A DNA stretch of 64,000 bases from Nitrospiraceae bacterium (GTDB lineage Bacteria; Nitrospirota; Nitrospiria; Nitrospirales; Nitrospiraceae). The stretch lies in assembly GCA_019637075.1 (NCBI GenBank), contig JAHBWI010000002.1, positions 496,001-560,000 of the forward strand. Direction: 5' to 3'. Each line of letters opens with the position of its first letter. The first letter of the stretch is position 1. Position numbers and translations under genes: made by a program. Of the stretch, positions 17,149 through 28,100 are shown piece after piece. Under the pieces are notes generated by a model. It ran no database searches and was not told where the DNA came from. It saw only the letters and a program-made list of their open reading frames with translations.

Positions 17149-18600
17149 TCACCCCTTGCCGACCTCCACCGACCGCCCGGGCTTTTGCTGAGCGACGTCC
17201 TCCGGGGACCACCCGCCCCCCAACGCCTTATAGAGCTGAATCACCGACACAAGATGGAGCCGGTGCGTACTCGTCAGCGAGAGCTCCGCATCGAACAGGT
17301 TCCGCTGCGCGATCAGGACATCCAGATAATTCGCCAGCCCACCTTTATAACGAAGCGTCGCGAGCCGCAGGGCTGACCGCAAGGCCTCGACTTGTACCGC
17401 TTGCGCGCCACGCTGATCCCGCGCCGTGCGCACCGCAACCAGCGCGTCCTCCACCTCGCGAAACGCAACGAGGATGGATTGCTCATACTGCGCCAAGGCC
17501 TGGCGCATCTGTGCCTCGACCGCCTCCTGCTGAAATCCCAGGACTTGCGCATTCAGCAATGGCCCCGCCACGCTCGGCCCCGCCACCCCGAAGGCTGTTT
17601 CGTTCGCCGCCAATCGCGAGAGTTGCGGGCTGGCGACACCAAGGATGCCGGTGATGCTCAGCTTGGGAAAGCGATCCGCCTTCGCCACCCCGATGCGCGC
17701 AGTCGCCGCAGCTAATTCCTGCTCGGCCTGTACGAGATCCGGTCTCCGCTGCAACAGCTCCGAAGGAAGTCCGGCCGGAATGTCGGGGGGCAGGGCCTGC
17801 TCGGTCAGCGACTGGCCCCGCGCAATCGAGCCGGGATTCCGTCCAAGCAGCACGCTCAGTTGGTTTTCCTTCTGCACCGTCTGCCTGGTGAGCTCCGCCA
17901 CCCGTGCCGCCGCATTGGCCCGCTCGGCCTCGAACTGGTCTGCGTCGATCTTCGAGATCATGCCCTGCCGCAGCCGCGCTTGGGCGATCCGGACGGATTC
18001 CTCCCAGGAAGCCAACGTCCGCGTCGCCACATCGAGCTGCATGTCGAATTGCCGCAGATCGAAATAGGCCTCCGCCACACCGCTGACGAGTTGGAGCACC
18101 ACGGCCCGCCTCGCTTCTTCGCGCGCCAACAGATCGCCGCGCGCGGCCTCGTTGGAACGTCGGATGCGGCCCCAGATGTCGAGTTCCCACGACAAGTTCC
18201 CCTGCAGGTAATAATTGAAGGGATTGGGGAAGCCGGGAAACAGAAACTGCGCCTTGCGCCCGAACGCCGGCGCGTTCCCGGTCACGTCGGCCTTCGGCGC
18301 GAAATCCATCTTGGCCACGAACAGCCGCGCTTGAAACTCCTCCACCGACGCCACGGCTCGCGTGAGATCCTTGTTGCCCTCCAGCGCGGTCCGTATCAAA
18401 CGTTGGAGTTCCTGATCCTTGAGCAGATTCCACCAGGGCAGATTGGCGAAGGACTCTGTATCCTTCACGGCCGTCGCCTCCTTGAACGAGGCCGGCGTCG
18501 TGACATCCGGGCGCTTGTAGTCAGGCCCGACGGCGCATCCGGCCGATACAAGGCCCGCCGCTAAAAATCCCAAGACTGTTCGCGTGATCTCAGAACTCAT
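17149..18600 (-). CDS. RND efflux outer-membrane channel lipoprotein (NodT/OprM family)
   Basis: 483 residues. A lipoprotein signal with lipobox VSAGC is followed by the family start AVGPDYKRPDV. Two long alpha-helical hairpin regions and two beta regions typical of TolC-like channels are visible, including NLPWWNLLKDQELQRLI, SWELDIWGRIRRSNEAARGD and LPSELLQRRPDLVQAEQEL, all diagnostic for the NodT family. It makes the trans-periplasmic exit duct for the adaptor and pump encoded upstream. Its ATG lies inside the end of the STAS-like gene (11-bp overlap), which indicates translational coupling. The Shine-Dalgarno is AAGGGGG. Confidence 0.95.
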   Translation of the reverse strand: MSSEITRTVLGFLAAGLVSAGCAVGPDYKRPDVTTPASFKEATAVKDTESFANLPWWNLLKDQELQRLIRTALEGNKDLTRAVASVEEFQARLFVAKMDFAPKADVTGNAPAFGRKAQFLFPGFPNPFNYYLQGNLSWELDIWGRIRRSNEAARGDLLAREEARRAVVLQLVSGVAEAYFDLRQFDMQLDVATRTLASWEESVRIAQARLRQGMISKIDADQFEAERANAAARVAELTRQTVQKENQLSVLLGRNPGSIARGQSLTEQALPPDIPAGLPSELLQRRPDLVQAEQELAAATARIGVAKADRFPKLSITGILGVASPQLSRLAANETAFGVAGPSVAGPLLNAQVLGFQQEAVEAQMRQALAQYEQSILVAFREVEDALVAVRTARDQRGAQAVQVEALRSALRLATLRYKGGLANYLDVLIAQRNLFDAELSLTSTHRLHLVSVIQLYKALGGGWSPEDVAQQKPGRSVEVGKG

Positions 18601-18898
18601 GTTCGCCCCCTTGAAACCGGCGGCTCCGTCTCGCCCCTGTGATCTCATCCACCATATGCCCTGTGCAGCAGCCTTTGGCGATGAACACCGCGCCCTGCTG
18701 CCACATGCGATTCAAGAGTGTCCGCCCTTCCTCGGCGATGAAGGTCACGCCGGTCAAATCGATTTCAGGCGGCACCGGCGTCGAAGGTCGCACCGTCTGC
18801 CAAGCCTGCTCCAGTTCATACACCCATGGCCCGGTCAACCGGCCTTCCAACGTGAGTCGGGCCGAGCCGTTGGTCTTGTGCGTTGAGATCTTCAGCAT
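18590..18898 (-). CDS. STAS-like small protein in RND operon
   Basis: 102 residues with a sulfate-transporter/anti-sigma-antagonist (STAS) fold pattern: ARLTLEGRLTGPWVYELEQAW, then PEIDLTGVTFIAEEGRTLLNRMWQQGAVFIA. In classical anti-sigma antagonists the loop after the third strand has a phosphorylated Ser in D-S-x-G; here the equivalent is A-E-E-G, so phosphorylation there is not possible. It lies between the pump gene (37 bp away) and the channel gene (11-bp overlap), so it is co-expressed with an efflux system. The start at 18898 was chosen for the family length. Confidence 0.75.
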   Translation of the reverse strand: MLKISTHKTNGSARLTLEGRLTGPWVYELEQAWQTVRPSTPVPPEIDLTGVTFIAEEGRTLLNRMWQQGAVFIAKGCCTGHMVDEITGARRSRRFQGGEHEF

Positions 18899-18935
18899 GG
18901 TCCGATGTCTCGTCGTCTCCGTCTTGTTCCGTCCG

Positions 18936-21900
18936 TTACGCCTTCGCAGGCGCAAGCACGAGATCCTGCGACTCGACCGCTTCCGCCTCACGCTGCGGCT
19001 CCCGCTGGGCCGCGATCACTGAGTAGAAGACCGGCACGACGAACAACGTAAACAGCGTGCCGACGGTCATCCCCGTCACCAGCACCATCCCGATACTGTT
19101 CCTGGCGGCGGCGCCCGGTCCCGACACCAACACCAACGGCAAGTGCCCGAACACCGTGGCGGCCGAGGTCATCAACACGGGACGCAGACGCGTCAGCGCC
19201 GCTTCGCGCAGCGCCGCCATTTTCGGCAGACCGCGCTCCTGCAGGGTGTTGGCGAACTCCACGATCAGGATGCCGTTCTTCGCGATCAACCCCACCAGCG
19301 TAATCAGACCCACCTGCGAATAGATGTTGATGGTGGTCAGGTCCAGGAAGCTGAATACCAACGCGCCCGAAATCGCGAGGGGCACCGACCCCAAGAGCAC
19401 GATCAACGGATCACGGAAGCTCTGGAATTGGGCCGCCAGCACCAGATAAATGAGTACGACGGCAAACCCGAGTGTGACGGTCAAGGCCGAGCCCTCGTGA
19501 CGGATTTGCCGCGACTCGCCGGCATAGTCGATCGCCACGCGCGGACCGGTTGCCGCCGCCGCGGCTTCCTCGAGCACCCGCAGTCCCTCTTCCTTGGTGA
19601 TGCCCGGCTTCACCCCGCCGAATACCTTGACGGCGTTGCGCTGCTGGAATCGATTCAGCGTCCGCGGCGCGGTGCTGGTTTCGATGTGCGTGAACGTCGA
19701 GACCGGCACGAGTTGCCCGCCCGCCGTCTTGATCTTCAGATCGAGCAGGGGATCGAGCGTGGCTCGGTCCTTGTCGTCGATCTGCGGAATCACCTTGTAG
19801 CTGCGATCGTAGAAGTTGAACCGATTGACGTAGGCCCCGCCGAGCATCGTGCCCAATTCCCGACCGACTCCGGCCAGATCGAGCCCCAGGTCCGCCAATC
19901 GTTCGCGATCCAACACGACCCGCGCCTCCGGCAGGTCCACCTTCAGGTCGGTGTCCACGTACAGGAACTTGCCGCTCCGCCATCCGGCTCCGAGCACGGC
20001 CCCCACGGTCTCGAGCAGTTGCTCGGCCGGCGCTTCGCTCTCGAGGATCAATTCGACATCGTACTGGCCCGGCGTGGGCAAGGGCGGATCCAATCGAGGG
20101 AACACCCGAAGCCCCGGGATCTGCGAGATCGCTCCGTAGACCTCCCCATACATCAGCTCGGTCGAGCGGGTCCGCTCGCGCCAATCCTTGGCCACCAAGC
20201 CGCCGAACCCACCCCACGACGAAGTGAGCGACCACATGAACCGAGCCTCGGGAAACGAGGTGACGGCCTGAACCACGTTCAACGAATCCTGGTTCGTGGC
20301 GGCCACGGTCGAATCGGGTGACGCTTCCATGAACAGGCTGATGTGGCTCTGATCTTCCACCGGCGCCAGTTCCTGACGCGAGAACTGGTAGAGGGGCCAG
20401 GCCGCCAGCATAATGAGCAACGACACCGCCACAATCGCCCACCGGATTTCCAAGGCGCCGTCGAGCAGATGGGCATAGACCCGCCGCACGCCGTCGAACG
20501 CGTGATTGACCAGCCGCGTCAGACGCCCTCCTTGGCCTTCCAAATGGACGAAGCGCGAACTCATCACCGGAGACAGTGTGACGGCCACGACACCGGACAG
20601 CACGACCGCCGCCGCGAGCGTCATGGCGAACTCGAGAAACAACGAACCGGTCAGGCCGCCCTGAAAGCCGATCGGCGCATAGACCGTCGCCAGCGTGATC
20701 GTCATTGCAATGATCGGCCCCACCAGTTCGCGCGCGCCGACCAGCGCGGCCTGCAGCCTCGTCTTCCCTTCCCGCACATGCCGCTCGACATTCTCCACGA
20801 CCACGATGGCGTCATCGACCACCAGCCCCACCGCCAACACGATCGCCAGGATCGTCAGGAGATTGAGGCTGAAGCCGAACGCATACATGAACAGCGCGGC
20901 GCCGATCAGGGACACGGGCATGGCCACGAGGGGCACCAACGCCGTCCGCAGCGAGCCCATGAAGAGGAAGACCACCGTGGCGACGATCAGGATCGTTTCG
21001 CCGAGCGTCTTGGTGATCTCGGCCAACGCGCTCCGCATGAACATGGTGCCGTCCCACACCAACTGCATTTCGATGTCCTTGGGCAACGTCGGGCGGATGC
21101 GCTCCATTTCGTCCCGCAACCGATGGGCCACGTCGATCTCGTTGGCGCCGGGCACCGGCCAGATGCCGAGATAGACTCCTTCCATCCGGCTATACTTGGC
21201 CACCATCTCGGCCTCTTCCGCTCCGCGCTCGACCCGCGCCACGTCCTTGAGGCGAATGATCGCGCCCCCGCGTTCCGAGACGATGAGTTCCTCGAATTCC
21301 TCGGTGGAACGCAGGTCGGTATTGGCGAGCAAGTTGACCTGCACGAGATTGCCCTTGGTCCGACCGACCGCGGCGAGGTAATTGTTGCGGCGCAGGGCCC
21401 CCTGCACGTCGCCGGGGGACAGGTTGAACGCGGCGAGCCGATCCGGATCGATCCAGACACGCATCGCGATCTGGCGGCCACCCTCGATCGTCACACGCTG
21501 CACACCCGACAACGTTGCGAACTGCGGTTGCAGGCTCCGCAACAGCCAGTCGGTCACGGCCGGCACACTCCGTTCATCGGACGTAAAGCTCAGATAGAAC
21601 GACGCGTAGGGCCGGTCGGCTCGTTGCACCTCGATCGCCGGCGGCTCCGCTTCGGCCGGCAGTTCCGACCGAACCTGTTGCAGCCGCGCGGTCACTTCCG
21701 CCAGGGCGGCCGTGCTGTTGTGATTCAGCTTGAGATGCACGGTGACGGTGCTCAAGCCGGCCCGGCTGGTCGAGTCGACGTAATCCACGCCGCTGATGGC
21801 GGATACGACACGTTCGATCGGTGTCGTCAGAAAGCCCCGCACGGTCTCGGCGCTGGCGCCGTAGTAGACGGTCGTGATGATGACTGAGGAACTCTCGATC

Positions 21901-22019
21901 TTCGGATATTGCTGCACCGGCAGCGTCGTGAGGGCCCGCCAACCGACGAGCACGAGCACGAGGTTGACGACGATCGCCAACACGGGGTGCTTGATGAAGA
22001 TATCGGTGAGCGATCGCAT
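18936..22019 (-). CDS. RND efflux pump, inner-membrane transporter
   Basis: 1027 residues with the hydrophobic/amphiphilic efflux (HAE-1) architecture: an N-terminal transmembrane helix (IFIKHPVLAIVVNLVLVLVGW), a large periplasmic loop, six helices around 335-540, a second loop, and six C-terminal helices. The TM4 proton-relay pair Asp-Asp is present in AVGLVVDDAIVVVENVERH, and the second half has GLIAKNGILIVEFAN. The cargo is unknown; HAE pumps export lipophilic drugs or metabolites. Twenty-three bp separate it from the adaptor gene. The N-terminal signature FIKHPVLA is that of AcrB/MexF-like members rather than heavy-metal CusA types. Confidence 0.96.
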   Translation of the reverse strand: MRSLTDIFIKHPVLAIVVNLVLVLVGWRALTTLPVQQYPKIESSSVIITTVYYGASAETVRGFLTTPIERVVSAISGVDYVDSTSRAGLSTVTVHLKLNHNSTAALAEVTARLQQVRSELPAEAEPPAIEVQRADRPYASFYLSFTSDERSVPAVTDWLLRSLQPQFATLSGVQRVTIEGGRQIAMRVWIDPDRLAAFNLSPGDVQGALRRNNYLAAVGRTKGNLVQVNLLANTDLRSTEEFEELIVSERGGAIIRLKDVARVERGAEEAEMVAKYSRMEGVYLGIWPVPGANEIDVAHRLRDEMERIRPTLPKDIEMQLVWDGTMFMRSALAEITKTLGETILIVATVVFLFMGSLRTALVPLVAMPVSLIGAALFMYAFGFSLNLLTILAIVLAVGLVVDDAIVVVENVERHVREGKTRLQAALVGARELVGPIIAMTITLATVYAPIGFQGGLTGSLFLEFAMTLAAAVVLSGVVAVTLSPVMSSRFVHLEGQGGRLTRLVNHAFDGVRRVYAHLLDGALEIRWAIVAVSLLIMLAAWPLYQFSRQELAPVEDQSHISLFMEASPDSTVAATNQDSLNVVQAVTSFPEARFMWSLTSSWGGFGGLVAKDWRERTRSTELMYGEVYGAISQIPGLRVFPRLDPPLPTPGQYDVELILESEAPAEQLLETVGAVLGAGWRSGKFLYVDTDLKVDLPEARVVLDRERLADLGLDLAGVGRELGTMLGGAYVNRFNFYDRSYKVIPQIDDKDRATLDPLLDLKIKTAGGQLVPVSTFTHIETSTAPRTLNRFQQRNAVKVFGGVKPGITKEEGLRVLEEAAAAATGPRVAIDYAGESRQIRHEGSALTVTLGFAVVLIYLVLAAQFQSFRDPLIVLLGSVPLAISGALVFSFLDLTTINIYSQVGLITLVGLIAKNGILIVEFANTLQERGLPKMAALREAALTRLRPVLMTSAATVFGHLPLVLVSGPGAAARNSIGMVLVTGMTVGTLFTLFVVPVFYSVIAAQREPQREAEAVESQDLVLAPAKA

Positions 22020-22042
22020 GGCCAGGCTCCCGTGGTTCGTTC

Positions 22043-23167
22043 TCAGCGTTCGCTGAGCAATTGATCTTGCTTCGGTCCCGTCGTAGGCGCACCGGCTGAG
22101 GCCACGAGCACCCCCTCGCGCAACTTGAAGGAGCCGGAGGCCGCCACCAGTTCGCCTGCCGCCAGACCTCCCTGGATCACGATGTCGTCGCCGAGCATGG
22201 AGCCGCTCTCGACCCGCCGCACATGGGCGCGGGACTTCCCTTCCCCATCAGACTCGATCACGAAGACCTGGTCGCCGGCAGGCCCTTTCCGGAGCGCATT
22301 CACCGGGACCGTCACGGCCCTTTTCGACGCCCCGACCGCGATTCGAATCCGGACGGCGGCGCCGGGCGATGGGGCCATCGAAGCCTGCTCGATTCTGGCG
22401 CGCACCATGGAGTTGCGGGTGGCAGGGTCGATCCGCGCATCGAGCGCGACGATCTTTGCCGGGATCGCGATGGGGCTGCCGGTTGCGTAGACATCCACGG
22501 GCGACCCTTCGCGCAATTCGGCCGCGACATGTTGAGGCACCGCGAAATCCACGTGGACCGCGTCATCGATGCCCTGCAGCGTCGTGATTTGCGTGCCTTC
22601 GTTGAGGTATTGGCCCTGATGCACGTCGGCCAACCCGACCTTGGCGCGAAACGGCGCACTAATGGTCTTGCGGGCAATGATGGCCTTCGTGCGGGCGATC
22701 TGGGCCAATGCCACATCCAAGTCGGCTCGAGCCCGATCCACTTCTTCCTGCGCCGCCGCAAGATCTTGGTTCAATGCGCGCCGCCGTTCGAGCACGGTCC
22801 GCGCCAACACCGCCTGCGCCTGCTGAGCCTTGAGATCCGCCTCTTCGACGGACACGTCGAGCGCCACTAAGACCGACCCGGCTTCGACGATCTGTCCCGG
22901 CTGGAACCGCACTTGGCTCACGGTTCCCGCCAACTCGTTCTGCAGGGTGATCGACCGCAACGCCAGCACCGTCCCGATCGCCGTCGCGCTGCGATGATGC
23001 TCGACTTCCTTTGCGGCGGCGACCGCGACCGATTCCATCGGCTCCAGTTGATGCGCCGCTGCGGACGCACTGCCTTGGAGGTTTCCATATTTCCACGCCG
23101 CCAACCCCATGCCCGTCCCCACGACCAGAGCCAGCAGCAGCGATGATCCGACGACTCGACGATTCAT
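22043..23167 (-). CDS. RND efflux periplasmic adaptor (MFP family)
   Basis: 374 residues. One N-terminal anchor (SSLLLALVVGTGMGLAAW) precedes a lipoyl half-domain (ITLQNELAGTVSQVRFQPGQIVEAGSVL), a coiled-coil hairpin (about residues 105-165) and the second lipoyl half with ISAPFRAKVGLADVHQGQYLNEGT. A beta-barrel and membrane-proximal domain follow. It joins the pump and the outer-membrane channel. AGGAGATT precedes the ATG. It is the first gene of the operon adaptor-pump-STAS-channel. No regulator gene lies next to it. Confidence 0.95.
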   Translation of the reverse strand: MNRRVVGSSLLLALVVGTGMGLAAWKYGNLQGSASAAAHQLEPMESVAVAAAKEVEHHRSATAIGTVLALRSITLQNELAGTVSQVRFQPGQIVEAGSVLVALDVSVEEADLKAQQAQAVLARTVLERRRALNQDLAAAQEEVDRARADLDVALAQIARTKAIIARKTISAPFRAKVGLADVHQGQYLNEGTQITTLQGIDDAVHVDFAVPQHVAAELREGSPVDVYATGSPIAIPAKIVALDARIDPATRNSMVRARIEQASMAPSPGAAVRIRIAVGASKRAVTVPVNALRKGPAGDQVFVIESDGEGKSRAHVRRVESGSMLGDDIVIQGGLAAGELVAASGSFKLREGVLVASAGAPTTGPKQDQLLSER

Positions 23168-23383
23168 GGTGAATCTCCTCCGCTAAACTGTCTTGGCAAA
23201 GGATCGAGCAAGCGGCGTTCCAGCACACAATTATCTCGCCTGCCCGCTCTAACTCGTTGAGAAAAGGCCCGGACGCCCTGTGGATTTTGCCGCCAGGAGA
23301 TTTCCGTCACCCACCGTGACGAGGCGTGACTGCCGCCTATTCGGCAGACGCCGAAATATCGGCGCGCTTCTGCAGAGAAGCGA

Positions 23384-24643
23384 TCAGGAGCGGTCGGTTT
23401 CCTGAGATTGATAGATCAATCGCGCGCCGGGCTTGAACGTGAGGTAGAACCAGATCCATTCGGAGATGACCCTGAACCGGTTACGGAAGCCGATCAGGAA
23501 GAAGATATGCACCGTACACCAGAGCAGCCAGGCCCAGACCCCGGAGACGTGAATTGTTCCGAACTGAGCCACGGCTTTCGCGCGCCCAATGGTGGCCAAC
23601 GTCCCACGGTCGGCATAGCGAAAGGCTGCCCGCTTCGCCGGCAGTTTCCGTTCCGCAATCACCGCGGCCACATACCGTCCTTCCTGCATGGCCACAGGAG
23701 CCAAGCCTGGAAGCGGCTGTCCTTGTCCATCATGAACGGCCGCGGCATCGCCGATTACAAACACCCATTCGTCGTTCGGAACCGTCAGGTCGGGGCGTAC
23801 AAGGACCCGCCCGGCCTTGTCCAAGGGAACCTGAAGTGAGGACAGGAGCGGAGAAGCGCGATTGCCGGCCGCCCAAATGATATGGTTGGTTTCGATGACC
23901 TGCCCGCCCAGCACCACTCCCTTCGGGCCGACTTCGCGTACCGCTTGGTTGAGGAGGACGGTGACGCCCAACGACTCCAGCGCAGCCTTCGCTTTCGCAG
24001 AGAGATCGGGGGCAAATCCGGAAAGGATCCTTGATCCTGCCTCCACGAGCAAAATCCTCACCCCTTGTCGTCGGAAAAACGGGAAATCCGGCAACATGGC
24101 GTTTCGGCCGATCTCCGCCATGGCCCCGGCCAGCTCCACTCCGGTCGGTCCCCCGCCCACGATCACGAAGGTCAACGGAGTCGCACCCATCGTCGTCGCA
24201 GCTTGACGCTCCACCTGCTCGAAGGCCGACAGCATGCGCGCGCGCAAGGCAATGGCGTCAGCAAGCGTCTTCAATCCGGGGGCAAACCTTTCCCAGTCTG
24301 GACGATTGAAGTAGGCATGTCGTGATCCGACCGCGACGATCAACGCATCGAACGGAATTGGAGGCTGGTCCGTGACCTGAACCTGCCTGCCGAGAGGATC
24401 GATGCCTTGCGCTTCTCCCATCACGACCCGAATGTTCGGCTGCGAGCGGAAAATGGTCCGCAGGGGCCAGGCAATATCACCGGGCGAGAGCGCCGCAGTC
24501 GCCACCTGGTAGAGCAAGGGCTGGAAGAGGTGATGGTTCGTGCGGTCGATCAAGGTGATGTCCACATCGGCTCGCCGCAACCTCTGCGCGACGGCCAGCC
24601 CTCCGAACCCCCCTCCGATAATCACCACACGCATGCGGGACAT
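23384..24643 (-). CDS. ndh: Type II NADH dehydrogenase (NDH-2)
   Basis: 419 residues. FAD-binding motif VVIIGGGFGGLAVAQRL at the start, NADH-binding motif FVIVGGGPTGVELAGAMAEI in the middle, and the FAD-binding VFVIGDAAAVHDGQGQPLPGLAPVAMQEG with the AQEG-type quinone-site motif. The C-terminal part (VWAWLLWCTVHIFFLIGFRNR) is hydrophobic and amphipathic, as expected for membrane attachment. It oxidises NADH and reduces quinone without pumping protons. The neighbour upstream on the plus strand is an unrelated small exported protein. The ATG at 24643 opens directly on the first beta-strand. Confidence 0.93.
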   Translation of the reverse strand: MSRMRVVIIGGGFGGLAVAQRLRRADVDITLIDRTNHHLFQPLLYQVATAALSPGDIAWPLRTIFRSQPNIRVVMGEAQGIDPLGRQVQVTDQPPIPFDALIVAVGSRHAYFNRPDWERFAPGLKTLADAIALRARMLSAFEQVERQAATTMGATPLTFVIVGGGPTGVELAGAMAEIGRNAMLPDFPFFRRQGVRILLVEAGSRILSGFAPDLSAKAKAALESLGVTVLLNQAVREVGPKGVVLGGQVIETNHIIWAAGNRASPLLSSLQVPLDKAGRVLVRPDLTVPNDEWVFVIGDAAAVHDGQGQPLPGLAPVAMQEGRYVAAVIAERKLPAKRAAFRYADRGTLATIGRAKAVAQFGTIHVSGVWAWLLWCTVHIFFLIGFRNRFRVISEWIWFYLTFKPGARLIYQSQETDRS

Positions 24644-24774
24644 AGTCCTTCTCTACCTTATCGCGTTACCTGGGTCGATGCCCCTGGGGATGTTCCCAGT
24701 TTTCTTTCCTGCCCCGAGGTCGGTATGAAAGGGAGGATGGTGTCGTATTGTTGAGCCGACAAAGGAGGCGGATG

Positions 24775-25068
24775 ATGAGATATGCACCCACTCACTTCTA
24801 TCTCGTTCTAGGCCTCGCGTTGCTTGTGGTTCTAGGCGGCAACCTCACCGCGACGGGCACGACCTTGATCGGCGGGACCGTGCTCGCCATCGATTCGGAC
24901 GCAGCGTCAATTTCCCTGCGGATGCCGAAGGGGGATTCCTGGCTCCTCCCGGTGATAGACCGCAGCCTGCTGCGGGACATCAAGGTCGGGGACCATGTGA
25001 GCCTCGAGCTGAATGGAGACGGGAAGATTACAAAACTGGTGAGACTGCCGCTCGATGCGGGAAACTAG
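24775..25068 (+). CDS. Small exported protein, Sm/SH3-like, unknown function
   Basis: About 97 residues. A hydrophobic signal segment (FYLVLGLALLVVLGGNLTATG) is followed by a compact beta-rich domain: GGTVLAIDSDAASISLRMPKG, DIKVGDHVSLELNGDGKITKLVRL. The alternation suggests a small barrel similar to the exported protein at 50375-50878, which has the same GxVxxVD-like design. AAAGGAGG precedes two adjacent ATGs (24772 and 24775); the second has the better spacing. No family is recognised. Confidence 0.7.
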   Translation: MRYAPTHFYLVLGLALLVVLGGNLTATGTTLIGGTVLAIDSDAASISLRMPKGDSWLLPVIDRSLLRDIKVGDHVSLELNGDGKITKLVRLPLDAGN

Positions 25069-25167
25069 CAGCAAGGATCATGAATACGTGAAACGAGAAA
25101 CGGGAGACAGGGTTGTTGGATGAGCGTCTCGCGTCCGACGTCTCACATTTCACGCTATTTACCCTTC

Positions 25168-28100
25168 CTAGGCCGGTCGCGAGATGCCGAGCTTCTGCAT
25201 CTTTGACTGGAGGGTGGTGCGCTTCATGCCAAGCTTGGTGGCGGCCCCCTGCGCGCCGCCGATGACCCAGTTGCTCTCACGCAGCGCTTTCAGCACATGC
25301 TCGCGCTCCGCCGCCTCGAGCGTGGCGACGGGCGCCTGCTGGAGCTGAGTCGGCCGCTTCAGTTCGGCCATGGGCACGAACAGGTCCGAGCCGGATGACA
25401 GGATCACGGCACGCTCGATGAAGTTTTCAAGTTCCCGGACGTTGCCGGGCCAAGGGTAGGTTTGCAGCGCCTTCATGGCTGCAGCGGGGACCGCGTCGAT
25501 CCGCTTCTTCATCCTGGTCGCGAATTTCTGGGCGAAGTGCCGGACCAGCAGGGGAACATCTTCCACACGATCGCGCAGGGGAGGCACCATAATCGGAAAC
25601 ACCTTGAGCCGGTAGTACAGATCGCTGCGGAACTTCTGTTCCTCCACCATGTGACCGAGGTCCCGATTGGTCGCCGCGATGACCCGCACGTTCACACGGA
25701 GGGTCCTGGTACCGCCCAATCGCTCGAATTCCTGTTCCTGGAGTACCCGCAGCAGCTTCACCTGCAGCTCCAACGGGATTTCCCCGACCTCGTCAAGAAA
25801 GATCGTGCCGCCGTCGGCCAGTTCGAACCGGCCCACCTTGGTCGCGATCGCGCCCGTGAAGGCGCCCTTTTCGTGGCCGAACAGCTCGCTCTCCAACAAC
25901 CCGGTCGGAATCGCGGCGCAGTTGAGCTTCACGAACGTGCGGTCCCGGCGGTCGCTCAAATTGTGCAACGCCCGCGCGATCAGCTCCTTGCCGCTCCCCG
26001 TCTCACCGAGAATCAACACGGTCGAATCGGTCACGGCGACCGTCTGCACTTCCTTGAGCACCTGCTTGAGCGCGCGGCTGTCGCCGATGATTTCCTCGAA
26101 ATTGTATTCGGTCTGTATTTCTTCCTGAAGATAGACCTTTTCCTTTGCCAGTTTGTCCTTGAGCCCGGCAATCTCCTGGTAGGCGAGTGAATTGGCCACG
26201 GCGAGGGCGATCTGCTTGGCCACCGCGCCCAAGAGCTCCGCATCGGCCGTGGTGAAAGCGCCTTCCTGCAGGCTGCCGATGTTCAACCCGCCCAACGTGC
26301 GATCCCCCAACAGCAGCGGCACGCAACAGGCGGACCGGACCCCTTCCGCCACCAGGCGCTTGGACACCGTACTCTCCGACTGCCCGAGATCCTCAGACCC
26401 CAACACCACCGGCATGCGCCGCGTGATGGCGGTCGACGACGGACACCCACAGAGCATGCAGGTCGTGCCTTCTTCGATGAAGCCTTTCCTCCCTGGGAAG
26501 TCGAGCGCGTACAGTTTGAGCTGGTTGGTGTCCTGATCCAGGAGCGTCAGGCTGACCACATCCGCCTTCATCACACGCCGAATGCTGGCCGTAATCGAGG
26601 CGAACAATTCGCGCAACTCCAGGTGCAGCACGACGGCATTGTTGATTTCCAGGAGCAGCCGTTGGCGGTCGCGTTCCCGGGCCAATTCTCGCTGGGCCTG
26701 CTGGGCCCGCTCGTAATTCAGAGCGTTGTCGACGGCGATCGCGATCTGCCGTGCGACCTGACTCAGCAGGTCGATATCCTCCTGCGCAAACCCGTCGTCC
26801 CTGCGGCGCCCTACGTTCAGCGCCCCCAGCGTACGGCTGTGAGACAGGAGCGGAACGGAACAGAAGGACCGAAGGCCGCAATCCAACAACTCCTGGGCGA
26901 TCGGGGATGATTTCGCCATCTCCCGCAGGTCCGCTTCCCCGAACATCGCCGGCCGGCCCGAGGTGATCGCCCGGCAGGACGGAGACTGGGTGCACTCCTC
27001 CGCCAGTCCCTCCTCGATGAAGCTTTCATTCCGCTCGAAGTCCAGCACATGGATGCGCCACTGACCGGTCTCGCTGTTGAACAGCAGCAAGCTCGACCCA
27101 TCATGCTGGATCACCCGCCGCAGGCACTCGCTCACCGCCTTGAACAACTCCTCGAGATTGAGATGCGAGACCACGGCGTTGTTGACTTCGAGCAACAGTC
27201 GTTGGCGATCCCGTTCCCTGGTCAATTGGCCTTGGTACTCGATCGCCGTCTTGGAGTGGAGCGCGTTATCCAGCGCAACGGCCACCTGCTTGGCCACGTG
27301 CTGCATGAAGGCGATTTCGGATTCCTGATAGGCCCGGGCCTGCAAACTGCCGAAGCCCATGGCCCCGAGACGGCGCTGCGCCGTCGTAAGCGGCACCACA
27401 CAAAAAGAGCGCACGCCGTTTTCGCGGAACAGCGCCATCAAATTCGGGAAGCGTTCCTCCTTGAGCACGTCGTCGACCGTCAGCGGCTGCTGAGTCTTCC
27501 ACACGAATCCGCCCGGCGACTGCTCGACCGGCGTTTCCAATCCGGGCTTGATGGTTGACGGCGTCGCCGACACCAACAGCCACAAACGCATCACGTCGCG
27601 GTCTGCATCGTGCAAGACAGCATTGATGAAATCGAAGGGCACGATGTCCGGCAGTCGATCGGCCAAATCCTGGAGCAACAACGTGAGATCACGGTGCGCG
27701 GCGATCGACTCCGTTACTTCCAAGAGCAGACGCAAGCGATCGCGCTGGTGAACGACGTCCTGATGATGCAGCACGTTGTCCACCGCCACCGCGACCAGCT
27801 TGGCGACCTGATTTAGGAATGCAACGCTCCCTTCGTCGAAGGCAAACGGTTTCACGCTGCCGAATCCGATGGCACCCAGCCGGCGCATGGCCGTCGTCAG
27901 CGGGAACAGACAGAGAGAGCGAACGCCGATGTCGCGAAGCGCGCCCATTCCAACCTGGAAGCGGATCTCCTCCGCCAGTGACGGAATGATCAACGGCCGC
28001 TGATGGCTCCACACCCAACCGCTGGCGGATTCCTCCACCGGGATCTGCATCCCGTCGAGCTTGCTCGTCGTCCGCTGCAGCCCGACCGTTTCCAACACAT

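Noticed and set aside
20343-21887. A 514-residue plus-strand ORF opposite the RND pump gene
   Set aside because: It is antisense to a clear RND transporter and has a His/Arg/Gln-rich shadow composition.
23405-23420. FNR-box-like ATTGAT-AG-ATCAAT
   Set aside because: Two-base spacer instead of four, and inside the end of the NDH-2 coding region.
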